Positions 1 through 10,684 of a DNA stretch of 64,000 nucleotides are shown here, in pieces. The notes under the pieces were generated by a model that did not search any database, was not told the origin of the DNA, and saw only the letters and a program-made list of their open reading frames with translations. The stretch spans positions 865,824 to 929,823 of the forward strand of contig CAJNDT010000613.1 in NCBI GenBank assembly GCA_905221615.1. Reading direction: 5' to 3'. Within the stretch, counting starts at the first letter, position 1; each line of letters starts with the position of its first letter. Origin of the DNA: Symbiodinium sp. CCMP2592 (taxonomy: Eukaryota; Sar; Dinophyceae; Suessiales; Symbiodiniaceae). The position numbers and the translations under genes are program-made.

Positions 1-98
1 ACTCAGTCGTTATTGCCAACTTCTCTTCCGGCCTTCTGTGGGTAGTTACAGCAGCAACCGTGTCGTCGGCCTCGAAAGGCTTAAAATCAGAAGCACAT

Positions 99-207
99 AT
101 GGGAGTTTCCGAATATTCGGGTACCTTATTTTGCTGTCCTTATACCAAAGATCCAATGACAATTTAGCGTGCCACATTACTTTCCTCTGTTTTCGGTAAC
201 TCCCATA
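99..207. repeat. Hairpin element, family A copy 1
   Basis: Left arm begins GGGAGTTTCCGAATATTCGG and the right arm ends TTTTCGGTAACTCCC, which is its imperfect reverse complement. Family A arms read GGAGTTTCCGAAAAT inward from both ends and enclose a centre of about 60 bp. This copy is the most diverged of the four. Confidence 0.7.
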
Positions 208-481
208 TCCATGATTGCCAACGGCTTTCCCTGACCCTTTTCCCGCTCCATGTGCAGTTTAGGGTTTAAGGCTTAGGGTTCAAAGTTGCCGCAGCCCATG
301 AAGCAACCCTTGTAGAACGTATTTATGTAGCATGGACCTTTATGTATTATTTAAAACATATAAACATAGATAGGTATTCGTATTTAAAACAAAAGGGATC
401 GCCAAATAATACACAAAGGTCCATGCCACATACCCTTATAGAATCTCTATAGATCCGTTTAAGGGGAGCCTTTAAAGGGAC

Positions 482-508
482 CCTTATAACTAGCCATGAA
501 CCTCCAAG
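482..508. repeat. Solo arm of hairpin family C-prime
   Basis: This is a single right arm (ATAACTAGCCATGAACCTCC AAGT) of the family seen complete at 6292 and 8615. No matching left arm lies within 300 bp, so it is a truncated or decayed copy. Confidence 0.5.
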
Positions 509-1128
509 TCGGGATCTGGGTTGGCTGAGGCCTTGGCCGAAGCACGTGCTGCCGAACTCCGCGAGGCAGTTCACAGGGTCAGGACTGGGCTTGAAGAGTT
601 TAGTAGTTTAGGGTTTAGGGGATTGAAGGGATTGAAGGGTTTAGTGTAGTTTAGGGTTTAGGGTTTAGGGGATTGAAGGCTTTAGTATAGTTCAGTAGTT
701 TAGGGTTTAGGGGATTGAAGGGTTTAGTATAGTTTAGGGTTTCGGGGTTAAGGAGTTCTTCTGGGTTTTTTGATGTCATCTTGTCTTGTGGGATTTTGGG
801 GTTAGTTCTGTGTTCATACTGGTACGGGGCTTGCTGGGCTTTCCTAGCTTGTAGATGCGTAAAACATCCGTAGACTCCCACTGTTGGTCACAAGTTTTGC
901 TATTGGGTTCGACCTCCGAGCTAATGTAGTCCTTATAGTATCCCCTATAGATCCCTTAAAGGAACCGGAAACCCTAAAACCCTAAACCCCTAAACCCTAA
1001 AACCCTAAACCCCTAAACCCTTATAGTGTAGGAGCCTGATTAAGAAGCCTTGGGCCTTTGTTAGGGTTCCTGATATGAATCCTACTGTTTTTGGGTTCTA
1101 AGCCCTGGGTTTCATAAACATCAAAGGG

Positions 1129-1235
1129 GAAAAGGAGGGATCCTTATAATGGGGACCCCTACCCTATAATGGGCTATATAATGGCTATATTAAGGGTCTA
1201 CACCTAGGGGTCCTTATTAAAGGTCCCTCCTTTTA
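1129..1235. repeat. Hairpin element, singleton type K
   Basis: The left arm runs AAAAGGAGGGATCC...GGGGACCCCT and the right arm AGGGGTCC...GGTCCCTCCTTTT. The arms pair over about 28 bases with small gaps, around a centre of TATA-rich sequence. No second copy was noticed. Confidence 0.6.
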
Positions 1236-1327
1236 CCCTTGGATCCTACATTAGCCCATTGACTGATCTTACCCTAAACCCTAAACCGACATTAGCCCAT
1301 TGATTGATCTTTGAAGCCCAAGGTCAT

Positions 1328-1475
1328 ACTGCAGTCAGCCTTGTCCTTTTTCATGGTTCCCCCAACAGAATAAACAGACCGGCTAGTAGACCTTCTTAAA
1401 TAGTTCCTATTAAGGGATATAGGTATAGGGCTCTGTCTATTATTTCTAACAGGACAAGGGTGACTGCAGTCTCAC
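1328..1475. repeat. Hairpin element, singleton type L
   Basis: ACTGCAGTCAGCCTTGTCC at the left pairs with GGACAAGGGTGACTGCAGT at the right with about one mismatch. The loop is about 105 bp, longer than in the other families. Confidence 0.6.
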
Positions 1476-2487
1476 TCTCAAACGGTGATATACCTAGGCA
1501 ATAATCCCAACGAAGCCCGACATCCTGAACCCTACATGAACCCTAAATGCTAAACCCTGAACCTTGTAAACCCTAAACCTCATGAAACATCAAGCCTTAT
1601 TGACCTTAAGCCGTATAAAGCCCTGAACCCTAAATTTCAGACCTGCCTCAGCCAAGGCTGAGGGGCTTTGCCCTCAGTCCCGAAATGCCTGCTGCTCGGA
1701 AAGCGTAACATTATGCAAGCCTGGAGAATTTTCAACATTATACCTTTTGAAGTCTGCGTTTCAACATTATACCTTTTGAAGTCTGCGAAATAGGCGAGGA
1801 ACATTGTTCCTTCGGATTCCTTAAGATTATAGATACACGGTATAGTATACCCCGAAAACCTGTGTCTAAATATTGAGGCCCCTCCCCGAACCCCAAAGAC
1901 TGTTGGTGAGGCCGACATCGTTTTTACCACATGCGTGCCACGGCCGCCCTGGACACTCTTGGTTAGTGAGGTTCTCGTTCCTATGGCTTGACAGGGGGTT
2001 TTGAGGATCAGCAGATTGTAGCTTCTGCGTTTTCCTCGCTGGGTCAAAGTACTGCGACATACTGCGACTATGAGTTATTGGTGGCTGGAGGCGCCTCCAG
2101 AATTAGGGAGAATGCTCAGGTGTCCTGCCGCCGCATGGCCGTGGTCCAGGCGTTGGCTGAGGAGCCGGAGAGGAAAGTTGCACAATCACAGAGTATGGAT
2201 GTTGCACTGACCGTCAAGCGGCTTCAGTCATTTATATGGAACGCACAGGCAACGCTGACAAATGATACAAGTTGAAAGTGAGCGCAGCCATCGTGTATGG
2301 AAGCCAACATGATGCAGTCTCGGGTTCTCGAAACGATCACGTGCGTAAGGTCAGGGTGTGAGGAACAGTGCTTGAAATACACCGAGACTTAGACTAGAGC
2401 GAGGAGGCGACAGCTAAAAGCAACCAGCCGGTTCATCGTCACCAAGCCACCAAGCGGCGTCTTGCAAGCACTGCAACCATGACCGGC

Positions 2488-2594
2488 CGAGAGAGCCCAA
2501 TATCCCTTAATTAAGCAATATACCTTAAATTATAGGGGGCTTCATATCATGATTTAAGCCATATTCCTTAATTAAGGGGTATTGCGCTCTCTGG
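2488..2594. repeat. Hairpin element, family G copy 1
   Basis: Arms GAGAGCCCAATATCCCTTAA and TTAAGGGGTATTGCGCTCTC are near-complementary. The copy at 6785 shares the CAATATCC..AAT core but has different outer bases that still pair with each other. Confidence 0.6.
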
Positions 2595-2705
2595 GGGTTA
2601 GGCTCAACAGCGCACAAGGCCGCAAAAGCAAAAGCGCACACAAAGTAGACCCGAAGCTCTTAACCCCTAGCCCTCCAAACTCCTGGGCCTTCAGAGGTGT
2701 TCGGG

Positions 2706-2815
2706 CTACTGTAGGGGTCTTAATAATCACCTATACTAATTCTAGGGGTTCCTTATCATTTTTATACTTATAGTAAAATTAGGCCCCAAACCCTAGTCTA
2801 GTCATTACGGCCCCA
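2706..2815. repeat. Hairpin element, family F copy 1
   Basis: This has the family F pattern: an outward TAGGGGyCTTAATAATxA arm, a centre with GGGGTTCCTTAT, and a far arm close to TAxTxATTACGGCCCC. The family is AT-richer and more diverged than families A-C. Confidence 0.5.
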
Positions 2816-3117
2816 CTATCACTTCCAGGTTTCGGGCTGAACCTGCCCCGCCCCTTTGGGCTGGCCTGAAATCAAAGGGAGCAGGACACGACCAGGGCAG
2901 AGGTGGGAATTGAGGGCGTAAGCCCTAAATCCTCAAAGGTAATATTTTGGGTGGTAGCCTGTGTAAGCTCACAGCGGGCGGGAAAGAAACAGAAACCAGT
3001 TTGTAATTGTTTGGTGGTGGATCGCACTCCCATGCTACGTAGATATGCCGCCCCCCACACCCCTGGGAGTGTTGGGGCGCCATCCTACATAGAAAATACT
3101 GCCGCTGCGCGGCGAGA

Positions 3118-3352
3118 CGCCCTAAACCCGAAACCCTAAACCCGAAACCCTAAACCCGAAACCCTAAACCCTAAACCCGAAACCCTAAACCCGAAACCCT
3201 AAACCCTAAACCCGAAACCCTAAACCCTAAACCCTAAACCCTAAACCCGAAACCCTAAACCCTAAACCCTAAACCCGAAACCCTAAACCCTAAACCCGAA
3301 ACCCGAAACCCTAAACCCTAAACCCGAAACCCTACCCGAAACCCTAAACCGT
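3118..3352. repeat. Interstitial telomere-like array (CCCTAAA/CCCGAAA)
   Basis: About 235 bp of uninterrupted heptamers in which CCCTAAA and the variant CCCGAAA alternate in blocks. It is the longest such array in the window. CCCTAAA is the complement of the TTTAGGG telomere unit used by plants and dinoflagellates. The variant is spread through the array rather than confined to one end. Confidence 0.9.
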
Positions 3353-3439
3353 CTGGAACTGTGCCAGGAGGGAGCTCAAGTCTTCTGGCAGGTGATCGTT
3401 GATGAGGCCTTTCTTTCAAAGGGTCCATGTACCCAAATA

Positions 3440-3541
3440 GGTGGTTGTCAACATTAGGGTCCCTTTTTGGGTCCTTATTATAGTACGGCACCGAATATAT
3501 TTAGGGTTCCACAAAAGGGACCATAATTTTGACAACCACCC
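3440..3541. repeat. Hairpin element, family B copy 1, with flanking duplication
   Basis: Ends are GTGGTTGTCAAxATTAGGGT and ATAATTTTGACAACCAC. The octamer CCAAATAG flanks both ends directly, as expected of a target-site duplication. The centre carries the family B word TAGTACGGCACC. Confidence 0.75.
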
Positions 3542-3611
3542 AAATAGGTTACCTTCAAGGGCTCCTACAAGGGTTCTATAAGGGTACCACAAGGGTTTAG
3601 TGTTTACGGTT

Positions 3612-3709
3612 TAAGGGTCCATGTACCCAACTAGTACATACTTTGGGGCCAATGTACCAATATGGGGCGCACTTTAAGGCCAAAGTATATTCGGGTACAT
3701 GGACCCTTA
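3612..3709. repeat. Hairpin element, family D copy 1
   Basis: TAAGGGTCCATGTACCC at the left pairs with GGGTACATGGACCCTTA at the right, perfectly over 17 bases. The inner arms (ACTTTGGGGCC / GGCCAAAGT) extend the pairing. Confidence 0.8.
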
Positions 3710-3999
3710 GGGCTGGCTCCTTGAGATCATCATGGCTTGAGGGCTCATGGATCAACAGTTCCTCTAAGGGTTGCTGTAGAAGCTACCATACAGGTTCCTA
3801 GTCGGGTTTAGGGCTTTACGGTTAGGGATCCTGGTGGTTCAGGCTTTTGAGGTTGTGGGTTCGGCGTTAAGGGGTCCCGTGGCAGGGGCTGTAGTGTAGA
3901 GGCTCGAGTTGGGTGTGCTTCTCTAAACACGCTCGAGAAGCTGCTAAACCCTCAACCCTAAACCTACATAAGAGCCCCATTAACGTACTATAACAACCC

Positions 4000-4113
4000 T
4001 ACTTGGAGACTCATGGGACTTAGTAAGTAAGGTTATAAGTACCTTAACTGAGGTTATAGGTATAGTTACGCTAATTATAACCTCAGCTACTAAGTCCCAT
4101 GACCCTTTCAGTA
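4000..4113. repeat. Hairpin element, family C copy 1
   Basis: TACTTGGAGACTCATGGGAC at the left faces CTAAGTCCCATGACCCTTTC at the right. The family consensus is TACTTGGAGGATCATGGGAC TTAGTAAG with its reverse complement. The centre is GGTTATAAGTACC-like. Confidence 0.75.
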
Positions 4114-4199
4114 AACCCCGAAATCAGATCCCTGGAGCCTCCGCCCACAAGCCCTCACAGTAGGCCTTCCCGTACCCAATATGTAGAAATCGTCTAGAA

Positions 4200-4450
4200 C
4201 CCTCATATAAAGCAGACTTGCTATAGAAACCTTATGGAACTCTTCTTCGAAACCTTAAAGGAACCCTTATAGAAACCTTATGGAACCCTTGAAGATCCTA
4301 AGACCTTAAGGAACCCTTATAGAAACCATTTGGAACCCTTATTGAAGCCTTAAGGAACCCTTATAGCACCATTACAAAAAACCTTTCAGGAACCCTTAAA
4401 GAAGCCATAACCGTCACAGAACTTTTGTAGAAACCTCATGGAACCCTTAT
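4200..4450. repeat. Imperfect direct repeats of an AACCCTTATAGAAACC word
   Basis: About ten degenerate copies of a 24-30 bp unit with GGAACCCTTATAGAAACCTT as its core follow one another head to tail. The unit resembles words found between hairpins elsewhere in the first 15 kb. Confidence 0.6.
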
Positions 4451-4451
4451 T

Positions 4452-4552
4452 GGGTTGTTGTCAATATTAGGGTCCCTTTTTGGGTCCTTATGAAAATACG
4501 GCACCTAATATTTAGGGTGCCCAAAAAGGGTACATAATTTTGACAACCACCC
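4452..4552. repeat. Hairpin element, family B copy 2
   Basis: A family B element (GGGTTGTTGTCAATATTAGG ... ATAATTTTGACAACCACC) directly abutting family C copy 2. The same B-then-C junction recurs at 9889/9891. Confidence 0.75.
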
Positions 4553-4553
4553 T

Positions 4554-4667
4554 TACTTGGAGGATCATGGGACTTAGTAAGTAAGGTTATAAGTACCTTA
4601 ACTGGGGTTATAAGTATAGTTACCCTAATTACAGCCCTACTTACTAAGTCCCATGATCCTTTCAGTA
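4554..4667. repeat. Hairpin element, family C copy 2
   Basis: Full family C copy with arms TACTTGGAGGATCATGGGAC and CTAAGTCCCATGATCCTTTC. It is followed by the word CCCTATAxACCCCCTATTATAG, which also follows the copy at 9891. Confidence 0.8.
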
Positions 4668-5274
4668 GACCCTATAAACCCCCTATTATAGAACCCCTAT
4701 AGATCATAGATCCCCTTTAAAGGAGCCCTTTAAAGTATAACCCTAGGTTACTAAGTCCCATGATCCTTTAAGTGGCGTTATAGGTCCCCCTAATATGGGT
4801 TATAATTATGGTTACCCCACTTAAAACCCCACTTCTCCCGCCACGAAGCCGAAAAAAACGTCCAGGCAGGTCAGGCCACGGAGCCCGAAGCGCTCTGCCC
4901 TCCGAGCCGCGCTTTGCCGAGGGGGGCTTTTTGAGGTCTTAGGGTTTAGGGTTTATAAGGTAAGGTTCAGGGTTTAGGGTAGGGTTTAGGGTTTAAGGTC
5001 TTAGGGGTTCGGGGTTTAGGGTTTGGGTTCAGGGTCTAGCGTTCAGGATTTATAGGGTTTAAAGTATATTTAGGGTTTAGGCTTTCAGGTTCAGTTTTCA
5101 ATTCGCGAGCCCTGAAAATTCAAGCCTTGAGTTTCCTTCCGACTGGGAAATGTAGGATCAGCAGTTTAGGGTTTAGGGTTTAGGCTTGAGGGCAGTTTAG
5201 AGCAGAACCCTAAAGAAACGATAGGGCCGATGGAAAGACTCTGGAAGCCTTGATAAAGCCCTTCAAGTCATATT

Positions 5275-5384
5275 TGGGAGTTTCCGAAAATAGGGGGTTA
5301 CCTTTATTTTGGGGTCCTGATAATCAGGATCCTACTGTTTAGGATACCATATTAGGGTCCCCTATTTTCGGAAATCCCCATTTA
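5275..5384. repeat. Hairpin element, family A copy 2
   Basis: GGGAGTTTCCGAAAATAGGG at the left and CCCCTATTTTCGGAAATCCC at the right pair over about 20 bases with one mismatch. Confidence 0.8.
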
Positions 5385-5560
5385 TGTAAGTAGTGAGACA
5401 ATGATAACATAGAACTCAAGAGTTGGTGTTGGGTTCTTCGCGCCAGGCCCGTTGACGTTTGCGAAGAGTGCCAAGCAGATCTGCCTCTTCGGAGTCCTGG
5501 CTGCATGATTTAGCCCTAAGGGTCCTTCTGGGATGACGATTCTTTCAGGGGATACTATTA

Positions 5561-5636
5561 ATTTGAGGATCATGGGGCTTAGTAACTAAGGTTATAAGTA
5601 CCTTAATTGGGGTTATGAGTATCTGAACTTCCAAGT
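5561..5636. repeat. Shortened hairpin element, family C copy 3
   Basis: The family C left arm and centre are present, but the right arm is reduced to CTTCCAAGTAG. This is probably a partial deletion derivative. Confidence 0.5.
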
Positions 5637-5662
5637 AGACCCTCAACCCTATAAAGGGAACT

Positions 5663-5747
5663 CCAGAAAGTTGGAACATGGATTAATGGTAGGATCCCTT
5701 ATAATTTACCTTAAAGGGGTTATGATAATGATATTCCAACTTTCCGG
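5663..5747. repeat. Hairpin element, family E copy 1
   Basis: CCAGAAAGTTGGAACATGG at the left pairs with ATATTCCAACTTTCCGG at the right. Family E copies also lie at 5903, 16602 and 62671. Confidence 0.7.
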
Positions 5748-5760
5748 CTTCTACTGTAGC

Positions 5761-5869
5761 CCTAAGGGTCCAATGGACCCAATAATTAGGTACTTGGGTT
5801 TCGGATAGTAGTTATGTAGCTCAATATGTAGGAGAGTATATGATTATTATGTACTTGGACCCTTAGGGT
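5761..5869. repeat. Hairpin element, family D copy 2
   Basis: CTAAGGGTCCA at the left and TACTTGGACCCTTAG at the right are the terminal arms. The left arm has gained a second GGACCC word. Confidence 0.6.
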
Positions 5870-5902
5870 AGCGCTTCAGGGTTTTGGGGGTTGAGTTTAC
5901 AG

Positions 5903-6016
5903 TGAAGCCCAGAAAGTTGGAACATGGGTTAAGGATGACACTTAGTGCTAGGATTCCCTAGACTTTACTTTAAGGCTATGGGGATGATGATGTTCCAACT
6001 TTCTGGCTTCTACTGT
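5903..6016. repeat. Hairpin element, family E copy 2
   Basis: The left end ACAGTGAAGCCCAGAAAGTT and the right end AACTTTCTGGCTTCTACTGT are complementary with one small bulge, and an internal ATG/CAT extension also pairs. Confidence 0.75.
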
Positions 6017-6291
6017 GGAGGTTTAGGGTTGAGCTTGAGGTTTAGGATTTAGGGGTTTACTGTTTAATTGATATTCACGGTTCAGTTTAAGGCTTGCGCC
6101 CTACATACACATTTCCCTGTGCATCCATCTCTTACTATTCAGTTCTAAGTTCTGAATCCCTTCCATTAGTGACCAGATACTCTTATTTATAAAGGATACC
6201 GGGAGGGTCCTGGAACAGCAAACAAAGCCACCCTTGTCATGGAGACTCCCAAACTTCGGTTTAAGCCCGAAACGCTTCAACTCTTGCAGAC

Positions 6292-6407
6292 TACTTGGAG
6301 GTTCATGGGTAGTTATAAGTGGGGTTATGAGTAGGGCAACCATAGTTATGACCCACATCAGGGGGCTTGCTATACCCCACTTATAACTACCCATGAACCT
6401 CCAAGTA
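6292..6407. repeat. Hairpin element, family C-prime copy 1
   Basis: The arms TACTTGGAGGTTCATGGGTA and TACCCATGAACCTCCAAGTA are perfect complements, and inner GTTATAAGTGGGG / CCCCACTTATAAC extends them to about 35 bp. It differs from family C by paired changes (GGATCATGG versus GGTTCATGG, each with its own complement). Confidence 0.85.
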
Positions 6408-6784
6408 ACCCTAACTCCCAAAGATTTAAACTAAATTAGAACCACAAGTACGTAGCACAGATTTTGCGTGCCAGCATACATAGCTACCATTACGGGCCAC
6501 ATTGCTACACCCTTATTAACCCTTAAGGTCCATGTACCCAAGTAGTACGTACATCTGTTGCTTAGTATATACTCTGGCCTCAAAGTACCTAAATTGAGAC
6601 CACCTGAATGCCACAGTATATACCCCTAAACCTTAAACCCTAAACCCCTAAACCCCTAAACCCTAAAAAACAGAAAACTAGACCCCCAACCCCCACAGCC
6701 CTAAACCCAAAGCCCTAAACCCTTATAGTAATCTAGTTCCCTTTCAGGAACCCTAAACCCCCCAAACCCGCAAAACCCTAAACC

Positions 6785-6916
6785 CAGAGACTCCAATATC
6801 CTTTAATGAAGGAATATTCTTTAAATCATATTATGGATCCTACGATAGTTTAAGGAATCTAAGGATCCCCTAAATGAACCCTAGGTATCCCTTTAAAGGG
6901 ATATTGGAGTCTCTGG
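6785..6916. repeat. Hairpin element, family G copy 2
   Basis: CCAGAGACTCCAATATCCTT at the left pairs with AGGGATATTGGAGTCTCTGG at the right. Compared with copy 1 the outer arm bases differ on both sides yet stay complementary. Confidence 0.75.
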
Positions 6917-6947
6917 GAACCCAGAGTTGAGGTAGTTCTCCCTTAAA

Positions 6948-7062
6948 GGAATCCTTATAGATCCCTTAAAGGAACCCCTATAGATCCCTTAAAGGAACCC
7001 TTATAGATCCCTTAAAGGAACCCTTATAGATCCCTTAAAAAAGAACCCTTATAGATCCCTGA
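6948..7062. repeat. Tandem 25-26 bp repeat (CCTTATAGATCCCTTAAAGGAA)
   Basis: About four and a half head-to-tail copies of a unit built on CTTATAGATCCCTTAAAGGA. Single copies of the same word occur next to hairpins throughout the first 25 kb. Confidence 0.75.
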
Positions 7063-7295
7063 AAAGATCCCCCAAAACCCAAAGTCCCAAAGTTGAGGTG
7101 ATAACCCTTAAAGGAACCCTTGTAGATCCTTTTAAGGAACCTTAAAGCCCTCCCTAAACCCCCAAAACCCAAAGTCCCAAAGTTGAGGCGATCACCAGCA
7201 GCTTCGGCCCATCCTCAAGAGCCAGCTTACGGAGGCCCTTTTTTTTCTCTTAAAGTCCCGGAGAGCTTTCTGCACACGCTATGTAAACAGGGGAG

Positions 7296-7352
7296 GGTTT
7301 AGGGTTCAGGGTTTAGGGTCTAGGGTTTAGGGTTTAGGGTCTAGGGTTTAGG
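7296..7352. repeat. Telomere-like TTTAGGG tract with TCTAGGG variants
   Basis: About eight heptamers, TTTAGGG with TCTAGGG variants, in the orientation opposite to the array at 3118. Confidence 0.8.
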
Positions 7353-7588
7353 GTATGAGTGGTATGCCAGCTAGAGCCGGCATCAAACTCATGCTCATCT
7401 CTATCGCAACAGCCATGACCCCAGCAGCACGACTGGCAGAGCCATCAACGCCCACCAGCACCACCACGACGACGAGCATCGTGAAGATGATGGTGATGAT
7501 GTTTGTCGGCAATGAGGACGATGGGTCTAACTGTTGGTGATGGTGCCGGATGTCCAGGAAGAGGATGAAGATGATGATGGAACATATG

Positions 7589-7690
7589 GGTGGTTGTCAA
7601 AATTAGGGTCCCCTTTTTGGGTCCCTTATATAGGACGGCACCTAAAATTTAGGGTTCCCAAAAAGGGACCATAATTTTGACAAGCCACCC
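7589..7690. repeat. Hairpin element, family B copy 3
   Basis: GGGTGGTTGTCAAAATTAGG at the left faces ATAATTTTGACAAGCCACCC at the right, where one inserted G interrupts the arm. It sits in GAT/CAT-rich low-complexity sequence. Confidence 0.8.
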
Positions 7691-8614
7691 ATATATGGTG
7701 GACATGACTATCGTGGTGATCATGAGCGTCATCAGAAGAAGCAGCAGTATTGCCGTCGTCAGAATGACTCAGTCACCGTCATCGCCATTGCCAGCACCGC
7801 CTTCACGCCTATTGTTCACCAAGTTTTTCTTCCACATCTACCTCATCATCGCCATCATCACCATCATCCCTATCTTTACACCACTACGGCAGCTTCATTA
7901 CCAGAGCTGGGTCAGCATATCATCATCATCGCCACCATGACGCTGCGTACTTGTCTCTTCCTCCCAATGACATCAGATGTTGAGCTTCTTCCTCTGCGTC
8001 CTTGAACCCGATGTCAAAAAATCCTCACTATCCCCCACACCTCGAGATCCACAAACCTGAGGGGCTCTGAAGAGCACCAAAAAGCAACTTCTTAGTCTGG
8101 TTCAACAACTTTGAAAAATCACCCGATGGCTAAGAACTCATGAGTTCATCAGATCAAGCTCCGTACGAAATCCTACCAAAACCTTTTTTATCTGCAGGCC
8201 GCGGATCCCTTCCGTACCTGCAGTCCAGGGTTTAGGAGTTTAGGGTTTGCGACCGAACTCCTACGGTTATACTAAGACTCCTACTAATGGATACAAGGAG
8301 GGCCTTATCTTATGCCTTAGATCCCCAATACCTAACCTTTAAGCTTTTTGGGTTCTTATAGTTTAGCAGGAATCGGAAAGTTTGACCGTTTATTTCTGTG
8401 GCTTGTTGGGGTAGTAAGAGCTTCCTAAACCGTGGAGAGCCCGTCTAGAAGCGTTGCAGGAAGCCTCACAGACTCCGCATATGAGGCTTCCCGGTTAAGT
8501 GTGTCTTCCAGGTGATTGTGATTTCCCACGGTTTTGGGTTTAGGGGTTTAGGGTGTGATTTCCCACGCCCCCAAAGCCTGAAAACCCCTACATCCCATAC
8601 TTGAACCCGAACCC

Positions 8615-8728
8615 TACTTGGAGGTTCATTGGTGGTTACAAGTGGGGTTATAATTCCCTCAATATGGGCTATAGTTATGGTTACCCTACTTACAACCCTA
8701 CTTATAATTACCCATGAACCTCCAAGTA
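8615..8728. repeat. Hairpin element, family C-prime copy 2
   Basis: Arms TACTTGGAGGTTCATTGGTG and TACCCATGAACCTCCAAGTA are near-complementary. The centre matches the copy at 6292. Confidence 0.8.
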
Positions 8729-9505
8729 GACTCTAAACCCTGAACCCTTGTAGAATCCCGACAGATCCCTTTAAGGGGACCCTTGAAAGGAACCCGTATA
8801 CCTACCCATGAACCCTAACCCTACACGCTACGCCCCAAACCCAAATACAAGGTCACATGAGCGTTTTCATATCCCGAAGCACACTGAAAGAACCCTTATA
8901 GATCCCTTTTAAGGAACCCTTTAGGGAACCTAAACCTAAGCCTTGTAATATTCAAATCCTTAAGCCGCAGGGAGCCGGCTTGGCGATTTCCCTATTCGAG
9001 CGCTTGGTACTCCAAGGCCAAAGCTTAGGTTTTAGTGCTTTGGGGCCTTTGGGATTTAGGGTTTAGGGTTTCAGGGTTTCGTAGGGCTTTAGGGATTTGG
9101 GTTTGGGGGTGTAGGGTTTTGGGTGTTGGAGTTTGAGGGTTTTTGGTGTAGGGTTCAGGGTCTAGCGGTAGAAGATGAAGCCCTCAATTTTAAAGCACAA
9201 GAGATGGTGGGTTAAGGGTGGGATGGTGGTTGTGTGTTCTTGGTGAGGGCTTTCTATTTTGTTGAGGGGGGTATTTTGAGGCTGCCGAGGGTTAAGTTCG
9301 TCGCAGTAGCAATTAGGTTGATCAGGCGGGTTAAGTATGATTTTCGTGCGGGGATGATTCAACTTGGCCTATGAAGTTGTTGAAACTCCCAGTTGTTGGC
9401 CTACTCTTGAGCGATTTCCGGCGCTGACCGTGAGGTTTGAGACATCAGCAGTCGAGTGAGGCCCCCCATACTAATTCCGACGGCCCCTACATTATAGAAC
9501 CCGAC

Positions 9506-9610
9506 TACTTAAAGGATCATGGGCCTTAGTAACTATGGTTATAATCAGGGTAACTATACTTATAACCCCAATGATGGTACTTATAGCCTTACTAAGTCCC
9601 ATGATCCCCC
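9506..9610. repeat. Hairpin element, family C copy 4
   Basis: ACTTAAAGGATCATGGGCC at the left and TACTAAGTCCCATGATCCCC at the right form the arms. The right arm also begins a second unit (9589-9721) that matches one arm of the large inverted repeat at 23.6 kb. Confidence 0.7.
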
Positions 9611-9819
9611 ATTATAGAACCGCTATAGATCCCTTTATAAGGATCCCTTTTACTCTCCCTTTCTTATAGACCCCTATAGTGCCCTTAAAGGAACTACTAA
9701 GTCCCATGATCCTCCAAGTATAGATCCCTCTTAGATCCCCTTTTAAAAGGAAACCCTTCTCAAGGAGCCCCACCCCTCGCTTGCCGTCTATGTGAGGTTC
9801 ATGGGTACTTCGTAAGTAG

Positions 9820-9889
9820 GTCCTTATTATAATGCGGCACCTAATATTTAGGGTACCCCAAAAAAAGGCCATAATTTTGACAACCACCC
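9820..9889. repeat. Truncated hairpin element, family B copy 4
   Basis: The right arm (ATAATTTTGACAACCACC) and the centre (CGGCACCTAATATTTAGGGT) are intact, but the left arm is missing. It directly precedes a family C element, as copy 2 does. Confidence 0.7.
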
Positions 9890-9890
9890 T

Positions 9891-10004
9891 TACTTGGAGG
9901 ATCATGGGACTTAGTAAGTAAGGTTATAAGTACCTTAACTGAAGTTATGAGTATAGTTACCCTAATTATAACCGCACTTACTAAGTCCCATGATCCTTTC
10001 AGTA
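9891..10004. repeat. Hairpin element, family C copy 5
   Basis: Full family C copy. The join to family B and the sequence following the element both match 4552-4700, so the two loci are copies of one composite. Confidence 0.8.
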
Positions 10005-10271
10005 GACCCTATAAATCCCCTCTTTTCATAGAACCCCTATAGATCCCCTTTAAAGGAGCCCTTTAAGGAGCCCTAGTCACTAAGTCCCATGATCCTTTAA
10101 GTAGGTGAGGTTTCAGGGTTATTGGCCTCCGCTCCGAGCTCTGCCGAAAGTCTGCCGAAGTGTTGAAGTGTGATGGACTACTTGGAGGTTCATGGGTAGC
10201 TATAAGGGTTCCTTTAAGGGTCCCTTTAAAGAGATCTAGAGGGATTCTATCAGGGTATAGGATTTAGGGCC

Positions 10272-10462
10272 TACTTGGAGGTTCATGGGTAGCTATAAGT
10301 GCGGCTACACGGGGTTAGGGTTCCTTTAAGGGTTCTATAGGGCTTTGGGATAAGGGTTTAGAAGAGTTATAAGTCGGGTTATAGGTCCCTTTAAATGGCT
10401 TGTAGCTGTAGTTACCCTACTTATTAGAATCCCACTTATAACCACCCATGAACCTCCAAGTA
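10272..10462. repeat. Enlarged hairpin element, family C-prime copy 3
   Basis: The terminal arms CTACTTGGAGGTTCATGGGT and CACCCATGAACCTCCAAGTA pair as usual, but the centre is about 75 bp longer than in other copies and holds extra TTCCTTTAAGGG words. A partial copy of the left arm lies at about 10175. Confidence 0.7.
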
Positions 10463-10545
10463 GGTCTTTCATACAAAGCCATGCAATCCCCAGAGAGCTG
10501 TCTTAGGGTTTAGGCAAAACATAATGTCGTGTGACCATCTGTCCC

Positions 10546-10625
10546 GAAGGGTCCACGTACCCAAATGACATATATATATATATATATATATACATATACA
10601 ACAGATATGTAGATACATAGATTAC

Positions 10626-10684
<59 letters not shown>

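Noticed and set aside
7355-7940. Two frames rich in Ser, Thr, Met and Ile near 7.4-7.9 kb
   Set aside because: They arise from GAT/CAT/CAC trinucleotide-rich DNA and one contains part of a family B hairpin.
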